Source of the DNA: Orobanche coerulescens
Taxonomy: Eukaryota > Streptophyta > Magnoliopsida > Lamiales > Orobanchaceae
Direction: 5' to 3'
Length of the DNA stretch: 64,000 bases
Assembly (NCBI GenBank): GCA_033398695.1
Contig: CM065818.1
Span: 34,434,001 to 34,498,000, forward strand
The notes under the pieces were generated by a model. The model had not been told where the DNA came from. It saw only the letters and a list, made by a program, of their open reading frames with translations, and made no database searches. The translations under genes and the position numbers were made by a program. Positions 45,101 to 57,049 of the stretch are shown in pieces. Position 1 is the first letter of the stretch, and every line of letters starts with the position of its first letter.

Positions 45101-46590
45101 CTTACATCTCGCCCGAGCTTCGGAGGGCTTTGATCGAGTTAGATGTTGAGGTTTTGCTGGATCTTGTCTGGCAACTTTGTGCCTTAGAAATTTCGCTGCC
45201 TTTGCTCGATGAAATTAAATCAAGCAATTAGAGGATCCGATGATTACTCAAATCCGAGAGAACGTTCTTAAAGGAAAGTCTCGGGTTTGTGATTCACGAG
45301 GATGGCGTTTTGAGATTCCGCAGTCGGCTTTGTGTGCCGAACGAGTTGAGGCAGAGTATTTTACGGGAGGCCCATGCTACACCTTATTCCGCTCATCCCG
45401 TACGAGTAAGATGTACAAGGACCCGAGGAGGAACTTCCGTGGAATGATATGAAGGAGGAAGTCGCACGCTTGTGGCGAGATGTTTGACTTGCCGTGAGTC
45501 AAAATCGAGCATCGTTATTTCACTTCGCTCCTAAGGGAAATGGGAAGATATATCGATGGATTTCGTTACGAGTTTGCCGAGATCGAGGTCGGGCATGAAT
45601 ATGGTATGGGTGATTGTTGATCGCGACCAAGTCGGCACATTTTGGGCATCAAGGACACTTGGGCCCTGAGAAGTTAGCTCGTGTGTTTATTGCGCAGATC
45701 GTGAGACTTCACGGTACTCAAGTCTATTGTTTCGGATCGTGACGGCCGCTTTGTATCGCACTTCGCGGGCGGTGCATAAGGCGTTAGGTACCGGTTGCGT
45801 TTGAGTACCTCTTTTCATCCCCGCCGATGGACAATCGAACGCACTATCCGACATTCGAGGACATGTTGCGTGCTTGTGCCCTCGATCGAGTAGCGATCGG
45901 GAGGAGCATTTGCCATTGATCGAATTCACGACAACAATAGTTGGCACGGCCGATTCGGATGGCACCGTATGAGGCACTTTATGGGCGGCGATGTCGGTCA
46001 CCGATTTGTTGGAATGAGGCGTCCGATTTAGTCGGGACCGAGCCGATGTCGCTTTTAGAGACGAGGCGGAAGATAGAGTTAATTCGAGAACGGATGTTGA
46101 TCGCCCGCAGTCGGACAGAGTCTTATGCCGACGTCCGTCGTCGACCTTGGAATTCGAGGTGGGAGACCATGTTTTGCTAAAGGTGTCGCCGACGAAGGAG
46201 TTTTTCGTTTCGGGAAGAAAGGGAGCCGAGCCCGAGATTTATCGACCCTTCGAGATCCTCGAGCGAGTAGGTGGATTGGCATACCGCTTTGGCGTTACCT
46301 CCGGCCTTGAGTCATGTTCATAGTGTTTTTCATGTTTCCCACCGAGGAAATATGTTCCGATCCTAGTCACGTCATCGATTATGGCGAGGTTGATATTGTC
46401 AAGATATTACTTTTGAGGAGCGTCCTTTGAAGATTTTGGAGCATCGTGAGAAACGACCGAGGCATAAGACCATCCCTTTGGTCAAAGTTCGGTGGTCGAG
46501 ACACGGTGTCGAGGAGGCAACTTGGGAAACCGAGGATAGCATGCGTGCTAGGTACCGGAATTGTTTGTTTCTTAAGTTTCGGACGAAACT
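42137..46590 (+). pseudogene. gag-pol remains of element B
   Basis: Fragments are in the expected order. Gag: YFLTGDATDWWEAVGPKDHV near 42500. Protease: HPVNVLFDSGATHSFISLEC near 43350, with the DSGA active site. [22 protein letters not shown] near 43990 and [20 protein letters not shown]. RNase H: MMQDGKTIAYASRRLRPYEL near 44785. Integrase: MAPYEALYGRRCRSPICWNE near 45960. The C-terminal part near 46420-46560 has ILEHREKRPRHKTIPLVKVR and GVEEATWETEDSMRARY, the tail of Tekay/Del integrases. Frames change every 100-300 bp through small deletions, so no domain is intact. Confidence 0.85.
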
Positions 46591-46609
46591 TATTTTTAGA
46601 GGGGTAGAA

Positions 46610-48489
46610 TGTAATATCCGGTATTTTTCTTTCCCTTGTATTTTCATTTTGGGTATATTTCTGGCCGTCATAGTGACCCACATGTATCTTCAAGATGTCC
46701 TTCCTCAATTGTTGAATTGTACTCGTTATTGTTCGTTGTTTCAACTTTCCTCGCATGAGTTCGACTTTGTTAGATCATCATTAAATTTTGGTGACTCCAA
46801 AAATTATAAATCTTTGCAATATTATAGAACATCGAATTAGCTTTCCAATGGTTCAAACGGTGAGTCAATCGAGTCCTGACGAGAGTTATGGTCGTTTTAG
46901 TTTTTGGCCGAGCACTTCCAGGAGCCTTTCCCGATAGGGGGTCGATAGACTCACGCCTACATTACGTATGGGTATGGTTGGCCTATCGGCCGATAGCTGG
47001 CCGATAGGTAAATTTCTTCACCTTCGAACTTCAGAGCCTTTCGGCCGATAAGGGGGTCGATAGACTCTGCCTACATTCGGTATGGCTCGTGTTACGCTAT
47101 AAATGCGTTGTTTTGAGCGTGAAGCTCATTTCTTTCCCATTTTCCATGCGCCGCGAGAGAGGAGATATAGAGGGAGAGAGTTCTTCATCCGGGGTCGATT
47201 TTCATCATTTCTTTTCGGTTGTGAGGCTCGGATAATCAATCTAACGCGTGTTCTACGGATCTTAATACGTGAATCACTCAAGGTAATATCTCTTGAAACC
47301 CTACCTTTTTGGATAATTGGGGATTTTGGGGTTTTGTCCGATTCTTTCCGTTTCGTTGATGGATTCATGATGAATATGATTATTCTTGTTGGTATTCTTA
47401 GTTTCCCTACGGATTCATGGTATATTTCGTGATTTTTTTGGAATCGAGAGGGTTCGGTTGTGGTCCGCCCTCGTTGTTGTTTGTATATGAATATACATGA
47501 ATCGTAGGCGGGTTTTCGGGTGTATTCCATTTCCGTATTCGACTAGAGTTGGTTGTAATTATGTTCTTCGAATCGTTAGGTTTGGTTCCGTTGATTCCTA
47601 GTGTTCGTCGGTGATTATCCTTTCCGTTGCGTCATCAAAATATTCAAGGCAAGTATTTTTGGAAACCTTTATGCTTAACGTGAAATGGTAATGTATATTA
47701 TGTGTGATTTGCTCACCTCGGGAGGGTCCGATGGGATCACGGAGGGAATCTATGGCTTCGTCCTGGATTCATGAGTTTGTTCTGCTGCTGCACTCGGGAG
47801 GGTCCTTAGAGGCCTCGAGTGGGATTCGTGGCTTCGTCCGGTCTAGGTGACGTGTGGTGCTTGATTTGTTTTATGAATGTGGCTCGGGAGGGTCCTTAGA
47901 GGCCTCGAGTGGGATTAAGGCTTCGCCCGGTCCTAGGCAAATTAATTGTGATTGTTTGTTTAGGAAAAGACATGTCTAGTTTTGGTTTTTGAAATGATAT
48001 TGGTGCATGTACTATGAAATGTGTAAGCGATTGGTTTGCCTTGATTACTTGTACTAGCGTAATTGCTAACCCCTCTGGGACCCTTTTGGGGAAATTCTTG
48101 TTATGGATTTGTTATGATTATCCGACGAGCGGGCACCGGCGAAGACGAGGATGTTGGCTGTGGTCGTTGACATGTGCATTTGGGTCTTTCTATTTCTTTC
48201 GTCCATTTCGATTTGGTTGTTTTCTACATCTATAATCGATATCAGTCTCGCGAGTACTTAGGCTTTTCGTTTCAAACTCCGTGTTGTACTACTTTTAAAT
48301 TGTCACGTTGTTGGTTGATGCTTATTTTGCCGGTTGTTCGGGCGTATATTTACATGTCATATTATTTAATTATGTATCCTCGCTAACCAAGATGGTTAGT
48401 CGAGCGGAGTTTTCCTATTGTAGCCTGGTAGGTCCCATGTAGGGGTCTACGGCGCTGTAACATATTTCCGAATATCTCGGGGTGTTACA
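46610..48489 (+). repeat. 3' LTR of element B
   Basis: 1880 bp, starting TGTAATATCCGGTATTTTTC, directly after AGAGGGGTAGAA. TATAAAT at about 47098-47104. Differs from the 5' LTR mainly by many 1-10-base deletions. Confidence 0.92.
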
Positions 48490-48685
48490 CGATGTACATA
48501 TGAGATGGTTGTACACGTGGTTGTTCAATGTATTGTGTACCGAATGTGTGTTATGTTGGTTAAGAGTCGTTGTGATGATCATGATATTTGTGTTGTTTTG
48601 GTTTACATACTTGATTGTACATTTCGGTGTAATGTGGAATGGCTTGACATTTAATGATTATGAATTGTGTCGTGTCGATGTGTGT

Positions 48686-49062
48686 GTGTTCCAGGTAGGG
48701 TCTGACGAGGCCTCTGGAGTTCGGTACATGATGTGTACGAACAAAGTGTGTGATCCAGGTAGGGTCTGACGAGGCCTCTGGAGTTCGGTACATGACGTGT
48801 ACGGACAAGGTGTGTGATCCAGGTAGGGTCTGACGAGGCCTCTGGAGTTCGGTACATGATGTGTACGAACGATGTTGTGGCCGGGTAAGGTCCGTTGAGG
48901 CCTCCGGAGTTCGGTACATGATGTGTACGAACAGTGTGTGTGGCCGGGTAGGGTCCGCTGAGGCCTCCGGAGTTCGGTACATGATGTGTACGAACAGTGT
49001 GTGTGGTCCGGGTAAGGTCCGTCGAGGCCTCTGGAGTTCGGTACATGATGTGTACGAACAAT
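48686..49062. repeat. Minisatellite in the 5' LTR of element A
   Basis: Six units of about 62-64 bp containing GAGTTCGGTACATGATGTGT and AGGGTC(T/C)G, with a matching array at 54440-54800. ORFs on the minus strand here are repeat artefacts. Confidence 0.9.
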
Positions 49063-49792
49063 GATCGTGTAGCAGTGATTGTTCGGGTAACATTTTAAAT
49101 ATGGATCTCGGGCTCATAATGATATATTATTTAGTAGGCTTTGAAACAAGAATCGGGCTAAGGCCCTAATGTTTACGAAAAGGTTTTGTAAATTGGGACT
49201 CGAGGTCCAAAAGAATTTCTGATTTAAAAATCCCCGAGATGATGTGTTCCTTTTCAAATATCTCTTACTTGAGTTCGAAATTCTAAAACTTCTCGGGAAC
49301 ATTTTGATAATTGATTTCCGTATTAAATTCGTAGTTGCTATTTGCTTGTTACATTTCGTATGGTTTGATACTTGCACTAGTAAAACAGTGGAGTTTTACT
49401 AACCCCAGTATTCGGGTGGATGTCTGCTTTTGCGTCTGGTACATGCAGATTCGGGGAGCAACACAGATTGGCACGAGAGGATGACGAGCTGCGATACTAA
49501 TCATGAGTCGAGGTTGTTTTGATTTTGTTGTGTTGTCGAGTTGATTTCGGTCTTCCGTGTATTGTATTTCGACCCCTGTGTGGGTAATGTTATTTAAGTC
49601 GGCTTTGTCGATTGGGTTGTGTGACCTCATCGGTGCGTGTATTCACGTGTAAGTGACCATATCGGTCTGTATCATTTTATTGTTTGACCTGGCCGGGCAA
49701 GCATTTGGTTGTTTATGGATGTTTAGCTGGTAGATCCTTGTGGAAAGGGTCTACGGCGTGTAATATTCCCTTATGGTTTTGGGGGTGTTACA

Positions 49793-52700
49793 TTTATGGT
49801 ATCGAGCTTAGGTTGCGGAAACCTAGCCGGTCGAGTCGAGTCGTGGTTTGTCGAGTAATGTGTGGTCTTGTCGCTCGAGTCGTCAGTGACAAGTTGAGTT
49901 GTGCGTAGTCACAACGTGTCGGTTATGTTGTCGGACGAGATTAGTATCGTGGCGGCACCGTCACCTCCGTGCGACCATGGATGTAAGTCTCCTCCTTTAT
50001 GCGTAATATCCGTGTATCTCGATTTTATCTTAGTGAGTTAATTGCGGTGCATAATTTTATTTACACGTATTGTGTAATATAGTTGTGTTTAATACTTGTG
50101 ACACATAGTATGTGTATAAAATCGGGCACGTTATTGTTTTATCTTTGAACCACCGGGTGGGGTGGTAGGTTGTGAAAGTTTTAAACCTTGATGGGTTTCG
50201 AATAGGTACTGACGGTAGAGTTTGTGAGAAACTCCGATGAATGATTTTCTTGTGTGTTTAAACTTGATACCACGAGATGCATTTGATTGAATTGGCGACC
50301 TGGTTTCCATTTGAGTATATGGTTTTAAATTCGACTGTTTTTGGAATGTTGTAATTTTTGTCCGCTATGGGTAAGTTTGAGAATGTTTCTGAAGGACTTT
50401 ACGCTTTGAGAATTTTGTAGAAATCGATTTTTGGAAAATATTTTGGTGGTGCGGTCAAACCATGGTTTATATGGATTTTTAAAATTTGTTAAATTTTGAC
50501 AAATGGGCCGTGTATTTTCAAATGACACAATCAAAGGTATTTGAAAAATGTGTTTTGAAATACTTCGGACATTGTAAAATATTACCGTCATCGACCTTTT
50601 GGCGTTTTGTAAATGGTTTTTAGCTGGTGGGTTCAGCGGGACCCACGGCGCTATAATGTTCTGTAATTATCTCAAATTTTTGGGCATTCTAGCCCATTGA
50701 ATTATCTTTGAAAACTTTGAGTACCTTAGAAAATAAATTTCGAGACGTCGTTTTAAAATGAATTATTTTCTTGTGGTACATCCAAGGTGCCACAATATGT
50801 TTCAAGATTCTTCTACCTCGAGGACCAAAATGTTTTGATATATTTTCCAATGTTTTAGAAACACTTTAACTTAGACCCGAGGGTCGAATACTTCCGAAAG
50901 TTTTTCATGAAAAGAAATTGTCCTCATTTTTATCGAATGCGAAATAGTTTCCAAAGTCTCGATAACGATGTTTCACGATTGTATTTTTATTGAAGGGTGA
51001 TACACAAGATCAATCGGTGTTTCCAAAATTATTTTCAAAAGGAGGTTTTCGCTTTTAAAACCTATCCATTCCCGTTTGAGGGCTGGGTATGTATGTATGA
51101 TGTTTGCGTTGTCTTTATGATGTTTGCTCCCGAGTATGATCGAATTGGTGGCATGAACGTCGAGGCGTTGCCACGCATTTGTTGTACTAGCCCTCTGTGA
51201 GAGGTGTGGCTGGTGTTTCTTGTTTATCGCCTCGTGGTGATTTGCGTGTTGTCGCACGAGTGTGAGCTGTTGAAGCTTGGGTTTGTACGTTTGTGTACAT
51301 GTGTGATTGTTTCATAATGTTTGTAATTAGGTGCTTGTTATCGTTCGGGCCGTTGAGGTCGCCGAACGATACCGTCGTGATTCTTTGTTGTGCTGAGTTG
51401 GCATCTCCGCTATATTGTTTTGCGACTTTATGCCCCATTGTATCTAGCATTTGTATTTTCGATATGCCGAGCCGAGGTATTTCAACCGTGATGTGCCGGG
51501 GCATGCACGTGTAAATTGTCCTTCTCGTCAGTGACGCGTTTTGAGGGACACCGAATTCAGTTTTGTGATTTGGCTATTGAGACTTTCGGAGTTCGCGCTT
51601 CAGCACAGATATTAGGATCAACTCTGAGAGACCCATGGGAGATTTTCCTGTCGGATGCTTTTTGTGTTGTTACCTTGTTTCCGTTGTTGTGAGTTGCGGG
51701 GACGACATTTCTTTTATAAGAGGTCGGATGTAATACCCGTACTATATTTGACTTCTGCAGTTTCTCCTTCTAAATTCTATCGACTTGCACGTGTTCGTCG
51801 ATACTTTTTGAACTTGTTTGATGTCTCAGTTGGCATCATTCGAACTGGTTGTGACCTTGTTTTAGATCGACTGCTTGTCATCGTGACCTTCCGAGTTCGG
51901 TTCGATTCTTGTGAACCTTGTTTGGAAGTAACATCTTTCACTTTCTACCAGTTCTTTTAATGTCTGGAGTTGAAGTGGGGACTTCGGAGTCATTGTTCGA
52001 CTGTTGTCATTCGATCATTGTTATTTGATCATTGTTATTCGATCATTGTTATTTGATCATTGTTGTTCGATCATTGTTATTTGATCGTTTTTGTTCGAAC
52101 GGGGTTGTCTGACTGTTGTTGCCTGATCTCGTACTGCGAAGAATTGTCGTTCACCGTTAGTCAACTGTTTCGAGTGTGGCCAAGTGGGTCACCGAGCGGT
52201 GCATTGTGAGACCGTTGCCACGATGTTCGGGAATTGGGTTTTCGTTCCTACTCGGAGAGTGCCTGGTGGTGTCCCGTGATGTAGTTGTGTATCGTACTTC
52301 GTGCTGTAATTCGTGTAGAAATTGATATTTGTTGCGTGGACTTTTTGGTTTTGTTTGTATTCTACCATGATGTTTTATTTTAAGTTTCGGGACGAAACTT
52401 ATTTTTTAAAAGGATAGAATGTAATATCCGGTATTCTCGTTTTCCGTTATCTTGAATTGTTTGTGTTTTGACGTCGGACATTTTCTTATTGATGAGAATC
52501 GGAATGATTTCCATCGTGATACTCTATTTGTTTCTATCGCATAGCCGTTTTAGTCGGGTGCAACTTGTTGTAGCGTACGTTTCTTCGATTAAATGTGTGC
52601 ATGTGATGTGGTATGTGATGCGTCGTTAATTGCTCGTTGTTGTTTGAAACATAGTCGGTGGCGTTGCGTTAGTCGTCGTGGGGCGTGTTTTTACGCCGTA

Positions 52701-52847
52701 TATTCCCTTGCGTTGCTTGTAACGTTTCGCCATTGGGCACGGATTTTTTTCGATTCTTGTGTATCTCGTTGAGTTTTCCTGGCGAGATATTGCTTCTCGC
52801 TACTTGATTTAAGTTTCGGGACGAAACTTCTTTTAAGGAGGGTAGAA
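49793..52847 (+). other. Internal region of element A, mostly non-coding
   Basis: No continuous coding region. A CCHC zinc knuckle is readable at 52166-52207 (C-FE-C-GQVG-H-RAVH-C), so this is the end of a decayed gag. A TTATTTGATCATTG tandem run lies near 52005-52095. Sequences resembling an LTR start after a purine tract occur at about 51729 and 52421, before the true LTR start at 52848. Confidence 0.65.
52811..52829 (+). other. Palindrome AAGTTTCG-GGA-CGAAACTT before the 3' LTR of element A
   Basis: Eight-base arms and a 3-base loop, 18 bp before the LTR. The same structure is at 52382-52400, 46574-46591 and, on the minus strand, 63648-63666. Confidence 0.8.
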
Positions 52848-55545
52848 TGTAATATCCGCAATTTCGGATTTCCGGTAATTTTATTTTTTCGGCGGAAGTC
52901 CGTTTCGACGACTCTCTTGGGACCTTCTCATCATTCTGAGAATGATTAATTCTGCACTTTTTGTCATCCGAGTTCGTTTCGGTGTCGTTTTGTTGAGTTC
53001 CGTGCTTTTTAGCGACTTTTCCGCACTTGAGTTCGATTCTTGCGAATCTCATCCGAAACTGTTGTTTCGTGTTTCTCGTAAGTTCATTTAATGTTATTAT
53101 TCATGTTGCGAGCTTTGGTTTGGTGTTTCGATCGCGTATCGTGATTTTCGGACGTTTTGGGCCATTTTCGTAATTTCCCAAAGTTTTGGGTAATTACTTT
53201 CCGTTGTCGAATTTCGAGCCTTCGGGTGGTCGGAATCAGGTGTTCTCTCAGTGTTCGGATTCGTATTTACGAGTACTTCGTAACCGTGCTTTCGGTTTAC
53301 GTTCAAGTCTGAGTTTCGGGATTTTTCGGACCGTCGGATCGACCGAGTCAAGGCTGGCCGGACCTGTGCGAAACGGCCCTGGAAACGGCGCTGCCCAGCG
53401 CCGGGTCGGCCAGGACCAGCAGCCTGCCGAGACACGGCCGAGACACCCGGCGCTGGTCTGGGCCGTTTGCTGCGCCGTGTCCAGCAGGGGTATAAATATG
53501 GCAGAGCAGTCGGGTTTTTCTTCATTTTTCTCACTCGTTTCTTCCTCTTCCGCGGCTGGAGACTTGATGATCATGGAGGGATGTTGTTAGGGGTTAAATC
53601 CATGAAGTTTTGAAGTTCATAACATCGATTAATCCTTCCATAACTTGCTCCGATCGACCGAATCAAGGCAAGTTTTCTTAAAATATAGTTTTGGGGATTT
53701 TGTTCGATTTGTCCGTTTAATCCGTTTTAACTCAGAATATTGATGGATTGATGATTGTTAAGCTATATTATATCTAAATCCTTGTTATTCCACGGTTGGA
53801 TTGCCACGGATTGTCATTTTATTGAGTATTTTATCGACGCCTTGAAAGTGTTCGATAAAATGTCACAAAGGGAATTCGAGCGTTCTACGATTATTCTTCC
53901 TCATTCGTTCATTAATTTATTGATGGTATGATGTTAGGGTCAGATTTCTCGCAATGAATTCGAGTCGGAACCCTTCCGTTCGTTGTCTTCTTCGGGGTCC
54001 GAGCTTCCCGGTCGAACCGTGTTCTTCGGAGCGTTTGGTAGCGATTATTAAGGCAAGTATCTTATTATACGACTTGTATCTTGTGACTAGTAATTACGTA
54101 TGATATGTATGACGATTTTGCTTGTCCGTAAATATGTTCCGTTTGAGTTGGTTGTGTTTTCCGAAATTTGAAGGTTTTGTGATAATAGTGATATATTGGT
54201 ATACGTGTTAGGCGTTGTGCCATTTGTGCAGGATTGCGATGTACATATGAGATGGTTGTACACGTGGTTGTTCAATGTATTGTGTACCGAATGTGTGTTA
54301 TGTTGGTTAAGAGTCGTTGTGATGATCATGATATTTGTGTTGTTTTGGTTTACATACTTGATTGTACATTTCGGTGTAATGTGGAATGGCTTGACATTTA
54401 ATGATTATGAATTGTGTCGTGTCGATGTGTGTGTGTTCCAGGTAGGGTCTGACGAGGCCTCTGGAGTTCGGTACATGATGTGTACGAACAAAGTGTGTGA
54501 TCCAGGTAGGGTCTGACGAGGCCTATGGAGTTCGGTACATGACGTGTACGGACAAGGTGTGTGATCGGTAGGGTCCGACGAGGCCTGCGGAGTTCGGTAC
54601 ATGATGTGTACGAACGATGTTGTCGCCGGGTAGGGTCCGTTGAGGCCTCGGAGTTCGGTGCATGATGTGTACGAACGGTGTGTGTGGTGGGTAGGGTCCG
54701 CTGAGGCCTCGGAGTTCGGTACATGATGTGTACGAACAGTGTGTGGTCCGGGTAAGGTCCGTCGAGGCCTCCGGAGTTCGGTACATGATGTGTACGAACA
54801 ATGATCGTGTAGCAGTGATTGTTCGGGTAACATTTTAAATATGGATCTCGGGCTCATAATGATATATTATTTAGTATGCTTTGAAACGAGAATCGGGCTA
54901 AGGCCCTAATGTTTACGAAAAGGTTTTGTAAATTGGGACTCGAGGTCCAAAAGAACTTCGCTTTAAGAATCCCGAGATGATGTGTTCCTTTTCAAATATC
55001 TCTTACTTGAGTTCGAAATTCTAAAACTTCTCGGGAACATTTTGATAATTGATTTCCGTATTAAATTCGTAGTTGCTATTTGCTTGTTACATTTCGTATG
55101 GTTTGATACTTGCACTAGTAAAACAGTGGAGTTTTAATAACCCCAGTGTATTCGGGGGGGTGGATGTCTGTTATGCGTCCAGGTACATGCAGATTCAGGG
55201 GAGCAGTCACAGGATTGGCACGAGAGGATGACGAGCTGCGATACTAATCATGAGTCGAGGGTTGTTTTGATTTTTGTTGTGTTGTCAGAGTTGATTTCAG
55301 TCTTCCGCTGTATTGTATTTCGACCCCTGTGTGGGTAATGTTATTTAAGTCAGTTTTGTCGATTGGGTTGTGTGACCTCATCGGTCTGTGTATTCACGTG
55401 TAAGTGACCATATCGGTCTGTATCATTTTATTGTTTGACCCTGGCTGGGCAAGCATTTGGTTGTTTATGGATGTTTAGCCTGGTAGATCCTTGTGGAAAG
55501 GGTCTACGGCGTGTAATATTCCCTTATGGTTTTGGGGGTGTTAAA
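52848..55545 (+). repeat. 3' LTR of element A
   Basis: 2698 bp starting TGTAATATCCGCAATTTCGG. TATAAATA at 53491-53498. Contains the 62-bp minisatellite (54440-54800). Uninterrupted, unlike the 5' copy. Confidence 0.9.
54440..54800. repeat. Minisatellite in the 3' LTR of element A
   Basis: Six units of about 60 bp, the counterpart of 48686-49062, with several small unit-length differences. Confidence 0.9.
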
Positions 55546-56521
55546 ATAGGTGTCAACGAACTGGTAATATCGGAAAAAGAAATGAGATGCCCCTCACGAT
55601 CAATTTGGTCGTAGAAATTTTTGATGTATGGGGAATTGATTTTATGGGACCATTCACTAAATCTAGAAATTTTGAGTACATTCTTTTAGCAGTCGATTAT
55701 GTATCCAAGTGGGTTGAGGCAATCCCCACAAGGACTAATGATGCTAATATTGTTGTTATGTTTGTACAGGAATACATAATCAGCCGTTTCGGATTTCCCA
55801 AGGCAATAATCAGTGATGGGGGATCCCACTTCTGCAACAAGTTATTTGACAAGCTTATGGCCAAAAATGGCATAAATCACAAAATTGCAACTCCCTACCA
55901 TCCACAAACGTCGGGTCAGGCTGAAACAAGCAACCGACAAATAAAAGGGATCTGGAAAAAGCGTGCGCCCAACTCGAAAAGATTGGGCTGAAAAATTGGT
56001 CGATGCACTTTGGGCATACGGAGCGACATACAAGAGTCCATTGGGAATGAGCCCTTACCGTCTAGTCTATGGAAAAACTTGTCACCTTCCAGTTGAAATC
56101 GAACATAAAGCTTATTGGGCAATTAAGGTCGTTTCAATGGAATTGAAAAAGCTGGACAGGAAAGACTGCTACAAATATCTGAACTAGACGAGTTAAGAAA
56201 CGAAGCATACGAGAACTCTCTGATTTACAAAGACAAAGCAAGAGACTTCATGACCGGAAACTTACCCTCAAGCACCTTGAACCAGGTACGAAAGTACTTT
56301 TATTTAATTCTCGTTTGCGATTATTTCCAGGTAAGCTAAAATCACGCTGGACGGGACCCTTCGAGATTGAGGAAGTATTTCCATACGGAGTAATTAGACT
56401 GATAAATCCTCAAACCAAAGAGTCATTTCAGGTGAACGGACACAGGGTAAAGCCTTATTTTGAAAATCAGAAAATTCCTCACGGAGAGAGCATAACCCTT
56501 GAAGATCCGTCGCACGACTAA
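55546..56521 (+). pseudogene. Athila integrase, remainder after the nested insertion (frameshifted)
   Basis: Resumes the zinc finger split at 38597: C after the target duplication, then QRTGNI. The catalytic core has [20 protein letters not shown] (first Asp), [20 protein letters not shown] (second Asp) and [17 protein letters not shown] (Glu). A frameshift near 55955 moves the frame to [20 protein letters not shown] (from about 55985) and another near 56160. The C-terminal part is MRLFPGKLKSRWTGPFEIEE to VNGHRVKPYFEN, ending at 56521. All three catalytic residues are still readable. Confidence 0.88.
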
Positions 56522-56561
56522 AACAGGAAGTTGTCAAGCTAATGACATTAAACGAGCCCTT

Positions 56562-56579
56562 ATTGGGAGGGAACCCAAT
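56562..56579 (+). other. Conserved hairpin ATTGGG-AGGGAA-CCCAAT
   Basis: Stem of six pairs about 40 bp after the integrase stop. It is the counterpart of 15968-15985, with two stem pairs changed on both sides. Confidence 0.75.
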
Positions 56580-56962
56580 TTATTTATTGTTTTTATTATT
56601 ATTTATTTTCAAAAAAATCAAAACAATCAAAAAAATGAAAAATAAAAAATGTAAACAACGTCTTGGGAATCTGACGTTAAAAGACCCTGTTTGCCAATTT
56701 GTAAGAAAATTGGATGGGAAGCTTCTCCCCGACTCATAGAAGGCGTTTAGGCCGTTTCTGAACGTAAAATCAGAGGAAGATGTGAGCCACAATCACAACT
56801 ACTGTGCATACACGTGAGTATCTTTTATTTTTGTCCTATGGTGAGATTTTCTGAATAAAAAAATGTGATACGCAATAAATGCATTCATTATTCTATTGAG
56901 TAGTTGAAGCGCAATCAACGCAATCACAAACTTGTTAAACAATTTGTACCTTCTTTTTCTTG

Positions 56963-56970
56963 TATAAATA
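56963..56970 (+). promoter_or_regulatory. Candidate TATA box upstream of the LOG-like gene
   Basis: TATAAATA lies 80 bp before the ATG at 57050, followed by a C/T-rich leader (CTCTATTTCTCTCTTAATAA). This suggests a separate promoter for the LOG-like gene. Confidence 0.5.
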
Positions 56971-57049
56971 AACATTGTGCTTGTTTCTTTTATTCATCCC
57001 TCAAACTTGCACTTTTCTCTATTTCTCTCTTAATAATTTCTTTTCAAAA

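Larger units (their letters stand above)
40003..48489 (+). mobile_element. Element B: degraded Tekay/Del-type chromovirus
   Basis: 8487 bp inserted in the 5' LTR of element A, with a perfect target duplication CGATG (39998-40002 and 48490-48494). LTRs are 1906 and 1880 bp. An initiator tRNA-Met-type primer site (TGGTATCGGAGC) follows the 5' LTR at 41914-41925. The internal region has recognisable gag, protease, RT, RNase H and integrase fragments in constantly changing frames. Confidence 0.92.
38598..49792 (+). repeat. 5' LTR of element A (interrupted by element B)
   Basis: 2703 bp once element B and one target copy (40003-48494) are left out. TATAAATA at 39250-39257, preceded by a GC-rich block with ACACGGCCGAGACAC. 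It ends GGGGGTGTTACA, followed after a few bases by ATGGTATCGAGC, a slightly shortened initiator tRNA-Met primer site. Confidence 0.88.
38598..55545 (+). mobile_element. Element A: chromovirus-related non-autonomous LTR retrotransposon
   Basis: Target duplication ATAGG at 38593-38597 and 55546-55550. The LTRs are about 2.70 kb each (TGTAATATCC to GTGTTACA; the right copy ends GTGTTAAA). The 5' LTR contains element B. The internal region is only about 3.05 kb (49793-52847) and lacks recognisable protease, RT or integrase; a Gag zinc knuckle remains. The pre-3' LTR sequence AAGTTTCGGGACGAAACTT and the LTR ends resemble Tekay/Del chromoviruses. Confidence 0.88.

Noticed and set aside
48560..49117. 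Minus-strand ORFs with repeated SYTSCTELQRPR and HHVPNS
   Set aside because: Translation of the 62-bp minisatellite; no conservation of frame between arrays beyond the repeat itself.
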